DNA from: Neckera pumila
Taxonomy: Eukaryota; Streptophyta; Bryopsida; Hypnales; Neckeraceae
Assembly: GCA_963969595.1 (NCBI GenBank)
Contig: OZ018417.1
Location: 19,594,501-19,658,500, forward strand
DNA: 64,000 nucleotides
Direction: 5' to 3'
Made by a program: the position numbers and the translations under genes. The notes below the pieces were generated by a model. The model saw only the letters and a program-made list of their open reading frames with translations, ran no database searches and was not told the DNA's origin. Within the stretch, counting starts at the first letter, position 1; every line of letters starts with the position of its first letter. Of this stretch, positions 10,626 to 22,478 are shown piece by piece.

Positions 10626-11310
10626 AATTATAAAGCCATTTGGTCAAATGATTGTGTTCATCCAAATCACAATTGTTTTTATCCACATTCTATCTTGACA
10701 AATGCTAAGATTGAAGGTTGACATTATGACAGACATACTGATGTTACAACATGACCTGATGTAAACAACCCTAACATAAATATATAGAGCTTGAGAGCCA
10801 AACGTTCAAGTTTTATAATAATAGGCAACCCTCATATAAGCCACATGTAATCCTTCTATTCCAATCTGTTGCAAAGGGATGCATTCCCAAATGCAAATGT
10901 TCAGTAGGAATCTCCCACAAACCTTTATATTGACTTGCGATGCTCCTCTTCTTAAAAGAAAGAACATACACCTTGTATCAACAAATCATATGAATCATAG
11001 GTGAACCACGCCACATTATTGACAATTTCTACAGGTACTAACCTCGTTTAACTACCAAGATTCCAACTTCATCTATTATAGTGTTCAATACAACTAGTGA
11101 CACTTATTGAAGAACTATACTATGTTGATTCACATCATTTGCTTTTCCATTTCTATTCATCATTAGAATCTTCACTCTTTGCATTGTCTTGACCAAAGTC
11201 TTGTGAATTGCCTTCAAAGGATTCTTCCAAAAACTTCTTAGCATCTAGAAACCAAAAAAAGCTCATTAGCACTCAAACAACTACATCGTTACTAGTAAAA
11301 AAAGTGCACA
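10626..11310. other. No gene seen
   Basis: AT-rich unique-looking sequence. No open frame or repeat I can support. Confidence 0.4.
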
Positions 11311-11319
11311 TTGCATCAG

Positions 11320-11600
11320 TGTTCTTTTTTTGGGCCTTATAAGGTCCAAATGCCTCAAAAAAAAATGGACTGCATCAAGCCTATAGGAAAATGTTGAAGA
11401 AAAATTGGATGATAATGTCAAATTGCTCCAATCTTTTTTAAAATTTTGGATGAAATTGCCAAATTTCAATGAAATTCAAATATGTGGATGAAAATATAAT
11501 TCTATCCAAAATATAGATGAATACTAAAATATTTGGCTACATCATTTTCTCGTATGTTGTCACTTTAGCACTTCTCCAAAAAACAAAAACAAAACCCTAC
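11320..11600. repeat. Dispersed repeat, copy 2
   Basis: Direct-orientation match to 7050-7345, with a few indels. It ends about 100 bases before the CACTA element at 11700. Confidence 0.65.
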
Positions 11601-11699
11601 ATTGCATTCAATCAACATTGCACAATACCTCAGGAACATGCCATTATCTTCAACTAATCGGTTAAAATTTTATTGGTCATGGTTTGTTCTATTCGAAAC

Positions 11700-13503
11700 C
11701 ACTACAAGAAATTGGGGGTATAAATGATTGCAAAAAAATGACTTCAAAACAGCTTCCAGCAGTCATTTATTTGTCATTTTTTCCTTGAATGGATGTTGGA
11801 TGAAAAAGTCTAAGGTGGAAAGTGCTTTTAGCTTGCCACGTCAACAGTCATTTGCAAGTCATTTCAAATCTACCTTTTTTTTAGATATTTGAATTTGAGA
11901 TCTACCTTTCTTTTAGATTTTAGAATTTCAAGTCTACCTTTCTTAAATTTCAAAATTCCAGATCTACCTTCTTCTTAGATTTCAAAATTTCAAATATTGG
12001 TATGAAATAGATTTCATTGGTTTAGGAAACCTTACAATTTCATAGATTTGAAATTTCTTGGATTTGAAATATTTTTTTATTTCTGGATTATAGAAATCTA
12101 TAAATTGTAGAAATTTGTACTCAATACATATACACAAATCATAGAAATCTTAGAATTAAATCAAAAAAATTCATTGTATAAGGCTATAACAACTTACAAA
12201 TCTTATATGTCCACCCTAATAATACTCTTTACAATTGACATGCGACAATTGATACAAGACAAATGGGAATGAACTTTAGAAGTAACTAAAAAACAATTAG
12301 AAAATGATTAAGCCTTTAGTGACCGGTTGACTACTTTTGGGTCAAATTTTGGATTCTTTGTTTTTATTGCCGTCAATACAGGGGATTTGGAAAAACTCAA
12401 AGAGTAACGCAAATAGAGCTTCAGCATGTGCTCCAGACAAATCCCGTTTCAGAGAATTATGTGCAGTAACAAGGTAGTTGTGCTTGTCCAAAGACAAGAG
12501 GGCCGACCTGAGTCATACCTTCTAAGTTGCATATATATTCAACAACTCTTGTAATCTCTTTGAAATTAACGCCTAAGAACGATAGAAACAATGCCCAGCA
12601 ATTCCATAAATTGTGGAGGCATGTTTCAAAAATTATGGGCAATAATATATTATGTTGCTTCCCTTGAAGGCTACTTTGATGCATCGCACTTTGAAGATCA
12701 CCCACAACAAATTGCACCGTCAGATCATGTTCACTTTTTATTTTTTTCATGGATAAAGCCTACGATATCAATTCCTACACCTTGATCTGGGATTACTTCT
12801 TTGGAGTAGTGATGAAATTTTCCTTTTCCAAATTTGCATTCAAAACTACGATTGCCCCCCAAATCAACCACGGTCACTAAAGGATTAAGAAACAACTAGT
12901 GACTTAAAGCAACTAGGAAATGACTAGCTTCATTATTAGAAAACTCAATTTTTTTGTTGATTTGGTCACATTCATTTGGTTTACGTTTCTATTGATTTCT
13001 CCAAATCAACAAATTACTCTCTAAATCAACAGAAAAGTGAATCAAATCTATGCAACCAAATCAATTGAAAGCTAAATTTTTTAGTAGTGTAGAAAATTAT
13101 TAAAAACAACTAATGTACGATTTGAAAGCAATTAGAAAATGACTCACTCCTAAACCGCTAATACATCAACGCAAAAAAACTCACGTAGGCAACGTCAAAT
13201 TCCCTCAAAAGCACCGTTAGGGGAAAAAAAGTCATTTGCAAGTTGCAAATCAAAGAAGCCAAGTTGCAAAAAATGATTGTGACCTCTACAACCGGAAAAC
13301 AAATGATCCCTTGATGGAAACATGCACATGAAGTCTAGTTTCATCACGTCTTCATCCTCCAGTTGTAACCGCGACTGGTAAATGACTTAAACATTGTCGA
13401 AGAAGACCAGAGGGTGCAGTTAGACAGTGGCAATCGTGTTGTAGTCATTTTAAGGGGGCACAAATGACTCCGTAGTCATTTATATTCCCATTTTCTTGTA
13501 GTG
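11700..13503. mobile_element. Non-autonomous CACTA (En/Spm-type) element
   Basis: Both ends start with the diagnostic CACTA: left CACTACAAGAAATTGGGGGT then ATAAATGA, right TATTCCCATTTTCTTGTAGTG. The ends are inverted repeats of about 28 bp with few mismatches. The flanks carry a 3-bp duplication, AAC (11697-11699 and 13504-13506), as expected for CACTA transposons. The interior has subterminal motif arrays (AACAACTAG, GCAACTAG, GACTAG variants; repeated GATCTACCTTTCTTTTAGAT) shared with the element at 43126-44291. There is no transposase. A second element is nested at 12313-12883. Confidence 0.85.
12313..12883. mobile_element. TIR element nested in the CACTA element, with a possible captured coding segment
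   Basis: The ends are CCTTTAGTGACCGGTTGA and TCAACCACGGTCACTAAAGG, inverted with one 2-base gap. The hexamer ATTAAG is present on both sides (12307-12312 and 12884-12889), and removing the insert restores the sequence order seen in the related element at 43.1-44.3 kb. The minus strand has an open segment (about 12457-12883) including GGNRSFECKFGKGKFHHYSK and GIDIVGFIHE, which look more protein-like than chance; I could not assign it. A duplication of this size is not typical of CACTA or Tourist elements, so the superfamily is open. Confidence 0.7.
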
Positions 13504-13506
13504 AAC

Positions 13507-14830
13507 GTAGGCAAGTGTGTCCAAAAAGGAATTGAATAAGCGGCGCAACTTGTTTTTAATTTTTATATACTACAAAAAAAACCTAGGAAGGCACTTCCTA
13601 TAAAATAATCAACCCACATGAATTCAAAAGGTATTCGAAGAAGAATTGTGAAATATTATTCATGTATATTTTTAAAATAATTTGGATAATTTGAATATTC
13701 ATTAAAGACTATGTGGATATTCTTAAAATGTTCTCAATTTATATATTTTATAAATGTTTTTTTAATTATCCATCTCTCTAAGTGTTTGTTTTTTCATACA
13801 TTGTTGAGTAAAGACACCTTTATCTTTACACTTATATAATTTTAAAATAAAAATTGCACTATACACTATCTTGGAAAAAGTTGAGTCTAAGAATTTAGCA
13901 AACTTTTGCCAAAATATTAATCATTTTGAATTTTGACATTGGATTTTCCAAAAAAAAAAGAAAATTATGGATAAAACTACGGATGAAATTGTAGAATCCC
14001 TATCAAAAATACCAAATTTGTCTACACTCGTATAAAAAGTACTACAACAAATAGATGATTCTATCCCATTTTTTTGTATGTGGGTACATTCTAAGGTGCA
14101 TGTTGCTATACCGCTACGAAAAAACAAAAAAAATTTGTTCATAATTATAGTGCTTGCTCAAAGACCTACTCAATAGTCATTGTTTTAATAGTTTTGCTAC
14201 TTGTATCACCTTATAGATGAAAATAGCAAGGGGTTCTTTCCATTACCTATGTCACCTTATAGATGGGAGTCACAAAAGTGTTTTTTTGAATAAAAAAGTG
14301 CTCAATTGCAAAACAAACAAGTTGAAAAAATATTTGGCATTCCATTTTTTTTAATAGAAAGAAATACAAAAAAGAAAATTGATGAATAATCTCAATTGCT
14401 AAAAACATCTTGAGACTATATTGCTTTTTTCTGGATAAATTCTAGGATGAGAACAATGTAAACATGGATTTTCATCCACATTTTGCATATTACATTCATA
14501 TTCATGGATGTAAATAGCTTCAAAATTCTAGTGAAAATTGTTCAATGTACTATTTAAAATAAATGAAATCCTACTTATAATAATACTTCATTTTTCCTTA
14601 GATTTATTTTCAAGATAAGAGAACAAAAATATGTCTATTATAGGATTATTTTCTCTCCTAGAAGGGTTGAATCCTTTAGAGCATTTTTCTTGAAAGAGTT
14701 TACAAGGCAAAAAAATGAATGAGGCAAATAAAGGTACTTTTGCAGGAAATTGTGAGAAAAAAAGCCAACGTGCTTATCTCATCAAGTTCACTGATTGTCT
14801 AGAAAGAGGTTCTATGAAGTGATTTGGATT
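13507..14830. other. AT-rich spacer, no gene seen
   Basis: Contains GGATGAA-type repeat words near 13925-14000 and 14440-14520 but no frame or boundary I can support. Confidence 0.4.
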
Positions 14831-14835
14831 GACTC

Positions 14836-15565
14836 TAAGGTGGAACCACCTGTAACCAATCACATAAGGGATTTTGGAGCACTTGATGAGTTGTATGCGG
14901 CAAGGGAAATTTTTCTCATGTAGAAAGATAGGAAATACTGGGATTGCAAAATTTTTGTAATTTTATTTGCAAAATTGAAATTACTATGAATTTTGGAAGC
15001 CAAAAAGTGTTCCAAACCAATTGCCAACCTCTAGAGTCTTCCAATTCCAATCACTCAAGAACTAGCTTCCTACTTTCTACTCTCATTACAGACAATTTTA
15101 GGCCTCTGGAGGGCCTCTCCACAACCCTCCGAAGTACCCTGAAATTTGATTTTTTGAGGCTGAAAATTTCATTTTTCTCCCATTCCTACGCAGCTAAAAT
15201 TGCAGTGACAGTGGCGCAAGATCCAAGTTTTACGAGTTAAAATTTAATTAAAATAAATAAATAAATAAAAATGTAAATCTTTAAAAAAGAATAAAAAATA
15301 AATAAATAAACGCGAAATCTGATTGTTTTGGCAAATAGTCAATAGCTTAGAAACAACTTGGTCTGTCAATCTAGAGAGGCCCTCTAGGGGGCTAATATTT
15401 TCTCTAATGCTTGCTAGTTCCTCTATACTTTAGGACATGTGTCATGATCTTATTAGTTCCAACCTTCAAAAAGAGTAAAATACACATTACAAGCCTTGAT
15501 TGGAAAGAGGGGCACTACCAGTTGGTTGTTGGTCCTTGGTTGGATTTGGATGGTATCACTTTAGT
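14836..15565. mobile_element. Stowaway-size TIR element, copy 1 (degraded), with a nested MITE
   Basis: This is a diverged relative of the element at 24789-25185: the same internal order is present (AAGGTGGAACCACC end, GCAAAATTTTTGTAATTTT, GAGTCTTCCAATTCCAATCA, ACTTTAGGACATGTGTCATG, CAAGCCTTGATTGGAAA). The CATTAGA-family MITE 15084-15409 splits it. The open frames at 14944-15240 and 15411-15608 are this repeat. Confidence 0.65.
15084..15409. mobile_element. CATTAGA-family MITE, copy 2, nested, with (AAAT)n core
   Basis: The ends are CATTACAGACAATTTTAGGC and GGGGGCTAATATTTTCTCTA followed by ATG. The insertion point is exact relative to the uninterrupted repeat copies at 24.8 and 32.8 kb. The centre (about 15240-15310) is an AAAT/AAATAAAT microsatellite. 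The interior block CAGTGACAGTGGCGC is the inverse of one in copy 1 at 10.1 kb. Confidence 0.65.
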
Positions 15566-17567
15566 AAAAGGCATCCAGTTAGAGTTAGATCAAAGCTTTT
15601 GGGTATAGAGACTCATGGATTTTTTATTCTGAGGTAAAACTTAAGAATTTTTTGCTATCAAGAAAATCAAAAATTTTGTATTCACATTTAGAATCAAGAA
15701 CCTCAAATTGGCTAGGAAAGGTTGTAAATCACAAATCCATTGCTCCACAATAGGGGCAAATTTCTACTTGGATTTTAAACCAAAGTTTCTTTTTTGCTAT
15801 ATACAACTATAGTGTCCCTCCAAAATCTGGCATTAGGCCATCTTCAATCCAACTCATATACCGGCCTTGCAATTTTTTTTTAAACTTATAATTACTATCA
15901 TTGGAAGTAAATCAAAAATCTTTATATGTAGACATAATATTAAAAAAAAATTGGAAATTGGACGACCAAAATAGAGCCCATTGAAACCTAATTGATGACG
16001 AAAATATCAAAAGCCTCTTCAATCATGCTTAAAAAAACCCAAGTAAATGGCTCTTCAAGTTTTCCAAATTTCTTGTGCCATTTCCATGGATTTTCCTTCT
16101 TAAACCTAATTTGAAGAGGCTAACTATATTTTTTGTCTTTTAGCTTGCTTTCAATGGTCTCTATTTCGGTTGTCCTATTTCCAATAAACAAATTATTGTA
16201 TCTATTCATAGAATTTTTTGAAGCGCTTCTAAATATAATAATTGCAATTTCTAATCATAAATTGGTTAAAAATTAGAAACAAATTTGGAGGGTCAATATA
16301 CCAATTGGATTGAAGATGCCTTCAAACATTGGGCAAATGAAGCTTTGTATTACAAAAACAAACCATATTTTTTATAACATTATTAACCCTTGAAGGAAGT
16401 CGACGCCAAAAAATACTCAATGAATGACTTCATTGTTTATTGTAGAAACAAAGAATGCACCTATAAGTCCAATAATCATAGCAGTTTTAGTGACTACTGT
16501 ACCTTGATCGATCATAGGGGCAGAGTCCTTTAAGGATTCAAGGTTAACCAACATTGGGAGGAGGCACTTTTCACTTGAAAAAACTTGTATTTTTAGAATG
16601 GATTTTTTGTGACATCCACTGTGTTTTATTTTACATTTGATGTTACAACTAACATCTTGATATTATAGTTGATGTCATTATTAACTTAAAAACCAAAGAA
16701 CGTCACAAAAAATTCCGTTCCAAAAATCACTAGTGTTTGCTCTCGCAAAAGTGGGAGGCCCCAATATTGCAACTTTCTAATCCATTGAGGTTGACAATAA
16801 ACAAGCCAATGAACTAGTAAACTAGTGACTGACAAGCACACGTGCCAATGAATCAATGAGCCAATACATTAACCAAATTTTCTTCCTTGGAGTTCCCAAA
16901 AAGGATAATTTAATCTCCTAGGGAACAAAAGGGGAAGCGCAAAGGGTGGTTAACAATAGGGGTTGTCACACCTTCTTTTCCCTATTCTCAATCTTCAAAA
17001 AAGAGATATGGCAATGGCTTGTGGAGGATTCATTTTCTAAAGATTGCTAATGGGGATTCTTTTTCTCCGGAAGTGAAGAATAGGGATGAAGAACATTTTG
17101 CGTGTGAAGTTTTCATCTTGTGCCTACTGCTTCAACCCTATAAATGCGTTGGCCATTGTTGTAACTTGGTTCCCAACCGATTTGCAATCATAGTCATCGG
17201 TCCAAATTGATGCTAGCCATGGCATGTAAGTAGTGTTAGAAGTCAAACGACTCTAGCTAGCTTATATCGACGCTAGTCAGATTGGATGTGTGTGTACACG
17301 ACCGGCCTTCTCCTAATTATAAGTCTTGTGATTTTCCTTCAAATGATAGATCGTGTGAATGTACGTTGAAAAATGACTACATCATTTCTAAATTGCAGGT
17401 GAACACTTCCGTCTCTCCATCCTCCATTCTCCTTTTCCACGACACTCAAGGGGTATCACACCTTCTTCATGAAGAATTGCTTTTTTTTATTAGCTCCTCT
17501 TTTTACTCCACACCTTCTCATTTTGCATAGGAATTTCATTATCTGGTAAGGTGTCACAACCCCTAAG
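15566..17567. other. No gene seen; possible small TTAA-flanked repeat at 16382-16544
   Basis: Mostly AT-rich sequence. TTAACCCTTGAAGGAAG near 16382 and TTAAGGATTCAAGGTTAA near 16527-16544 could be ends of a short TTAA MITE like those at 24285 and 59336, but the match is partial. The short frames at 17019-17210 and 17282-17530 show no family resemblance. Confidence 0.35.
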
Positions 17568-18422
17568 TTAACCCCTAAAGGATGTTGGAGCCACAAGTAG
17601 CCTACGGTTTGCAGTGTTCACCTAATAACACATTGAAAATGGATGTATTTGCAAATACTTGCAACTTGAAAATTGTGAGCATTAGTGTAAGGAAAAATTA
17701 GAATTTTATTTTGAAAAATTCACAGACTTGATGAGGAATCTCTACTTACTGGAAGTCAGCCAACAACTTATTTCATGCAAGATCGTATCTCATGCGAGAC
17801 TATGTGATCATGCAAATACGTTTGTGGGTGTCAGGTTGAAACAGACCAGTGACTAGTTTAGCCGGTTTAGGGTGGTTACAGAAACTTCTCACCACGATGC
17901 TCACCTCAAGGTTAAGGTGCATTCGCAGATTACCGTTGCGACTTCTCTGGCAATGTGCCAATTCACTTAGATCTCATTCTCTCTGAGTAGTTTTCTTGTG
18001 TAATTATTTTTTTTAGGGTTTTGACCACCTTCTGCCATCACCGTTCTTTCAATGCCGCCTCAAATTTAGATTGCTGGTCCAAAAAGTCTTGTTTCTTGCA
18101 TGATAATGATCGGGGCTCAGTCCAATGCAACATCTCTCAGTGAACACTGATGTGACAAAGTTGCAAAGTAGAACTATTTATGACTACAAAATGTGCTCTA
18201 TAATACAAAAATTTAAGTCTGGAATGAGAGCATGAGATAACAGCAAGTGCTTTTGCTTTTGAGCAGAGCCTGATATACAATAAAATGATCATTTGTTTGT
18301 CGACAATCATTGATCTTTGATCATTTATTTCGGCGTTCATCTTCTGCATTATGCTCTTTAATCCACTCAGTATGTTATTGCTGCTGGTAAGAGTTGAACG
18401 ATTTAGTGACGACCTTCTGAAA

Positions 18423-18467
18423 CTATTACTTTGCTATTACTTTGCTATTACTTTACTATTACTTTAC
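18423..18467. repeat. 11-bp tandem repeat, four units (CTATTACTTTG)
   Basis: CTATTACTTTG/A is repeated four times. The block is bracketed by a direct repeat, ACCTTCTGAAACTATT (about 18412 and 18466), which suggests expansion after a small duplication. Confidence 0.8.
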
Positions 18468-18497
18468 CTTCTGAAACTATTTATTGAGCTTGTTTTC

Positions 18498-18620
18498 ACT
18501 TTCTATGAACATGCCAATGCTCAGAAGATTGCTGAGTATTTGGTGAAGCATCCACTAATCACTTGCGTAAATTATGCTGGTCTACCTAAGCATACTGGTA
18601 ATGACCGTCATTACTCAGAA
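18498..18620 (+). pseudogene. Cystathionine beta-lyase-like (Cys/Met PLP-dependent enzyme) exon fragment
   Basis: The plus-strand frame reads NAQKIAEYLVKHPLITCVNY then AGLPKHTGNDRHYSE. Plant cystathionine beta-lyases have a very similar segment (N-A-x-K-I-A-x-x-L ... HP ... V-N/Y-Y-A-G-L-P-x-H-x-G ... HYS) just before the glycine-rich AKGAGS region. These enzymes cleave cystathionine to homocysteine in plastid methionine synthesis. Here the similarity stops at GAA/GTTTGT, a donor-like site, and no neighbouring exon is recognisable, so this is an isolated piece captured by the TTAA element. About 40 of roughly 400 codons are present, so it cannot make an enzyme. A related member of the family (cystathionine gamma-synthase) is possible. 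Confidence 0.55.
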
Positions 18621-19597
18621 GTTTGTCTATATGGGCATTTTTTCATGATTGGCTAGTGGGTACCCCTTTCACTTATTGGTGTGCAAGCTCGTGACTGCAA
18701 GCTTGTATGTTTTTTCTACGATCGAGACCTGCAAGGATTAGCTAAACATGAAAATTTGTCTAGTTCATTGCATTCTAAGTGTGCAAGCTTCAACATTGGA
18801 TCTTTAACGGTATCTCCTCTGAGTAGTCTCTATTTGCGTTCTTCACTTAAAGTGTAGTAATTCTGTTAACTGGAGGATTGATTCAGACTAAGTGAAATTT
18901 GATGAAACTTCAATGCAAGAGAGTTCGACAGACAAGGTCTGTTTCTAATGCAACATCGTGCAGGTCTGTTGACTTTTATTTCTTGGCTCAATCTCCTTTG
19001 TTGTTCATTCACAGTGTACCAATTAGAAGAACATACCAATACTTTGGGGGGTGTCTTTGGGGGAGGCGACTTGAAAGCCTTATAAACCTCCCTCAGCAAG
19101 AGCTTTGACAAAAAATTATTCCTCACCCGGGCGAGCCCTATCATCTATGGCAATCATTTGGATGCACCAACGACCCCATGAATCTCGCACAGTTGAATCC
19201 ACAAAGTCTCCCACCGTAGCTAGCGACCAGTGCTTCCAGTACATACTTACCTGGAAACTGGTGCCGAAGCCAAGGACCACATGTGTGAACTTCTTCAACT
19301 GACACATTTGTCCTTTTTAAAACTGCACTCTACTATACAGACTCTGTATACATGCAGTCAAGCACCCATCTACACTCACAAAATTATCGGCAGAGCTTGT
19401 TTTTGTAAAATCCAATTTTGATTGAGCAACCATGTAGCACACTTGCAAGTGCTTGCTGTGAAAAATCCCACCTCAAACAGACGTGGTCTTGGCTTCCAAA
19501 ACGATCCTTGCACAACAATTGCCCTCAGAATACAGTGGAGTATGAGTTTGTAGACAAGAACTGACACAACATCCTTTAGGGGTTAATGTTCTGTACT

Positions 19598-20455
19598 TCT
19601 GTAAGTTACACGGATTTGTGGTCCCTTTTATCCAAAACCAATCAAGTAAATTTTAGTTTTTAATTTTTAAAATGACACATGTCAAGGGAATCTCAGTCAC
19701 TTTCCTGCAAGAAGAAATCCAATAATTCTCAGTTTTACTTTAATGAAAAGGAGCCCGGGTTTTCATGCATGCTCATTTCCAGGGCACATCGAATGTAACG
19801 AAACGGCAAGGCAACTGCAAGCCGTTCCCGCATATTGAGTCAATCCCAGCACACCCAAACCCAACTCTTTTCTGGGGCTTTTCCGGAAGAAAGACCGAAT
19901 CCCAGAATCCAATTTTTTTGGAATGAAATTCTTTCAGTTGGGGCGGTCGTGTCTAAAGTAGTAAGGGCCAGTTTCCATGGGAGCTGGATTTGGAGGCTCA
20001 CGGGCAGGGTTTAGCAAAATCCCAGAAATCTTCATGCAGCAAACAATCCAGGAAAAGAGGTCCAGCCGGACGTCCAGAACCTCCAGTGTTGTTTGCGCCT
20101 TTTACAACGCTGGAGGCTTGAAGGTCCAATTCTGAACCCCTTCCAAGCCCTATAAAAATGAGTCCTAATGGGAGCCTCCTGCGGAAGCTGTTCCCGCACC
20201 CCCCACCCCCCACCCCCCCGTTTTACCCCTGGAAAAAACGCAGGAACGTTTTATTTGCAAACGCATGAATTTTTTTGCAAATTTTGAGTTCATATTTGCA
20301 ATCAGATGCCCTAAATTAGCTAGGAGAGAGGTGTTAACAATTGAACAAAGACGGCACAAAATAGGGGGTCTTTTTTTGACATTCACCCTAGTCTTTACCT
20401 CCGCAAGAGGCTCCCATCACTACTTTAGACAAAACCAGTTGGGCCAATACAGAAA
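19598..20455. repeat. Large direct duplication, copy A
   Basis: The stretch from AAGTTACACGGATTTGTGGT to the TTTAGACAAAACCAGTTGGG region recurs in the same order and orientation at 21376-22478. Shared landmarks are AAGGAGNCCGGGTTTTCATG, CAACTGCAAGCCGTTCCCGC, GGGAGCCTCCTGCGGA, GCATGAATTTTTTTGCAAAT and GAGAGGTGTTA. Copy A alone has about 200 extra bases (roughly 19958-20162, GGGCCAGTTTCCATGGGAGC onward), probably another insertion. Within each copy GGGAGCCTCCTGCGGA and its inverse TCCGCAAGAGGCTCCC form a nested inverted-repeat element. Confidence 0.8.
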
Positions 20456-21375
20456 CAATGAAGGTTTCAGAAAATTTTGCAATTGTAGGAGCGTTGTTTC
20501 CTAATGTCCATTGCGAAGCCCCATTACAAAAGAGCGATGTCTCGATTTTGACATTACGAGAGCATCATCTGTGTGGGCAAACCCTTGCATTCAAAACACA
20601 CACCTTGTCCAAAATTGTGCTCCATTACTTGTGTTCTACATTTTTTCGGTATGATGAGGTAGCTTGAAGGTCGCCGAGTTACCAGCAGCTTCTCTCTGCA
20701 CACACGCCAGAGCATTATGATAAATAAAAATTCCCAGAGGATTACAATATTCACTTGACATCTCCTCATGGAAGTCGCGACCACAGGATTATTTGGTTCA
20801 ACATTGCACGACAGAGCATTTGGCTTCAAAAGCAGGTCCATTCTATCTTCAATCTGTACAATCATCGACAATTGCACATGCAATATCTGCATGATCTACT
20901 CGAGAAGACGTTTTTCCCAGATGAAGCAGCTACGCTCTGCAATTCTTCTCGTATTGAGATACAATGAGCTTTCGAAAGTGGAAAAGGACTTCCTCCTTGA
21001 GCTTCAATGGGTTTCCAAATCAAACCTTAAGTTCTCAAACACACAAGTCCTTCACCACTAACTGATTTTACAGGTTTCATCTCCAATTTCGGTCCCAAAA
21101 GCTCACCGCCATAATCTTGTAAGAGATGTAACGCAAAGACGCAGACCTCTCTCTCGTTCACCAGCTTGATTGCAGTCTTACGTAAGCAATATGCAGATGT
21201 AATTACAAGGGCAATTTCAACGAGTAAGCACTGCTGAAGTGTGAACACCCCAACAACACATACTTACCACAAATCCCCGTACCTACAATTTCCGAAAATA
21301 ACTCTTCTCATAGCTACAGGACTCATTTTTTATATTTTTCAATCGCTCCTACATAGAGCCAAGTGAGAATGTACC
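20456..21375. other. Spacer between the two duplication copies; no gene assigned
   Basis: About 0.9 kb of less repetitive sequence with overlapping frames of 70-112 codons on both strands (20554-20892 minus, 20768-21061 plus). I recognise no family in either direction. If the flanking copies were LTRs this would be the interior, but the copies lack convincing TG...CA ends and no gag, pol or primer site is visible. Confidence 0.4.
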
Positions 21376-22478
21376 TTAAGTTACACGGATTTGTGGTCCA
21401 AGCCAGCCCCTGGTCCGTTTTATCCAAAACCAATCAAGTAAATTTTATTTTTTAAATTTTGGGTTTGACACAAGTTAGTCAAGGGAATCTCACTTTCCTG
21501 CCAGAAGAAATCCAATAATTCTCAGTTTCTACTTTTATGAAAAGGAGACCGGGTTTTCATGCATGCTAATTTTCAGGGCACATCGAGTCATCGAGTATAA
21601 CGAAACGGCACTTACGGCAGGACAACTGCAAGCCGTTCCCGCATATTGGGAGCGAAAGATGAATGCATTTCTTGAGCTAACCCCAGACTCCGAAACCCAA
21701 CTTTTCTGGGGCTTTTCCGGAAGAAACAGAATCCAATTTTTTGGGAATGGAATTCTTTCAGTTGGGGCGGTCGTGTCCAAAGTAGGAATGGGAGCCTCCT
21801 GCGGAGGCCGTTTCCCCCCCCCCGTTTTACCCTTGGGGAAAACACAAGAACATTTTATTTGCAGCGCATGAATTTTTTTGCAAATTCTGAGTTCATATTT
21901 GCAATCAGAGGCCCCAAGTTAGCTGGGAGAGGTGTTAGAGCATCACCACCCGGCCTCTTGTTTGAGGCCAGTTTGGCTTGCAAAGCTAGGTGGTGACATC
22001 CAATTTAGGGGCCACCTGGAGGTTGAGAACCCCACCCATGACCTCTTAAGAGGTCAAAAGGGGGGATAAAACAGGCTTAGCTTCTGTCAATTCAAAACGC
22101 AAAAAGCCCGTGGGAGGTAAAAAAAGGCCGGACGAGGGTGAAGAACACACCTCCGGAGATGCGGAAGGCCTTGTCTTTTTCTGTTTTGCAGGCCGCTTCG
22201 CGATCATCAAATGGACCCTCTTTTGCAGGTCGACCAGCTTTTGAAGGCTAGGCTGACAGGGAGGTCATCCGTTTTCGGGGTTGGGTGGGGCGGTTTTGAA
22301 GGCCACCGCTCACAGTTCATCCAAGTAGGCATCGATTAGATGGTCGGGTGGTGATGCTCTTAGCAATTGAACAAAGACAGCACAAAATAGGGGGTCTTTT
22401 TTTTACATTCACCTTGGTCTTTACTTCCGCAAGAGGCTCCCATCACTACTTTAGACAAAACTAGTTGGGGCAGTACAA
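21376..22478. repeat. Large direct duplication, copy B, interrupted by a Tourist-like MITE
   Basis: Counterpart of 19598-20455. The MITE at 21937-22360 explains most of the length difference. Confidence 0.8.
21937..22360. mobile_element. Tourist-like (PIF/Harbinger) MITE
   Basis: The ends are GAGCATCACCACCCGGCCTC and GGTCGGGTGGTGATGCTC. The 3-bp TTA is present on both sides. The paralogous copy A at about 20328-20345 preserves the empty site (GAGAGGTGTTAACAATTG), while here the TTA is doubled around the insert. GAGCATC-type ends with a TTA duplication are typical of Tourist-like MITEs. It is more GC-rich than its surroundings and non-coding. Confidence 0.85.

Larger units (their letters stand above)
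17568..19586. mobile_element. TTAA-flanked element (piggyBac-like ends) carrying a gene fragment
   Basis: The core 17572-19582 is bordered on both sides by TTAA. The ends are perfect 16-bp inverted repeats: CCCCTAAAGGATGTTG on the left and its complement on the right. A TTAA target with CCC-starting termini is the hallmark of piggyBac transposons. I see no DDE transposase, so it is non-autonomous. It carries a cystathionine beta-lyase-like exon (18498-18620) next to an 11-bp tandem repeat. Apart from those, 17.6-19.6 kb is non-coding. The other short frames overlap on both strands and look random. Confidence 0.75.
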
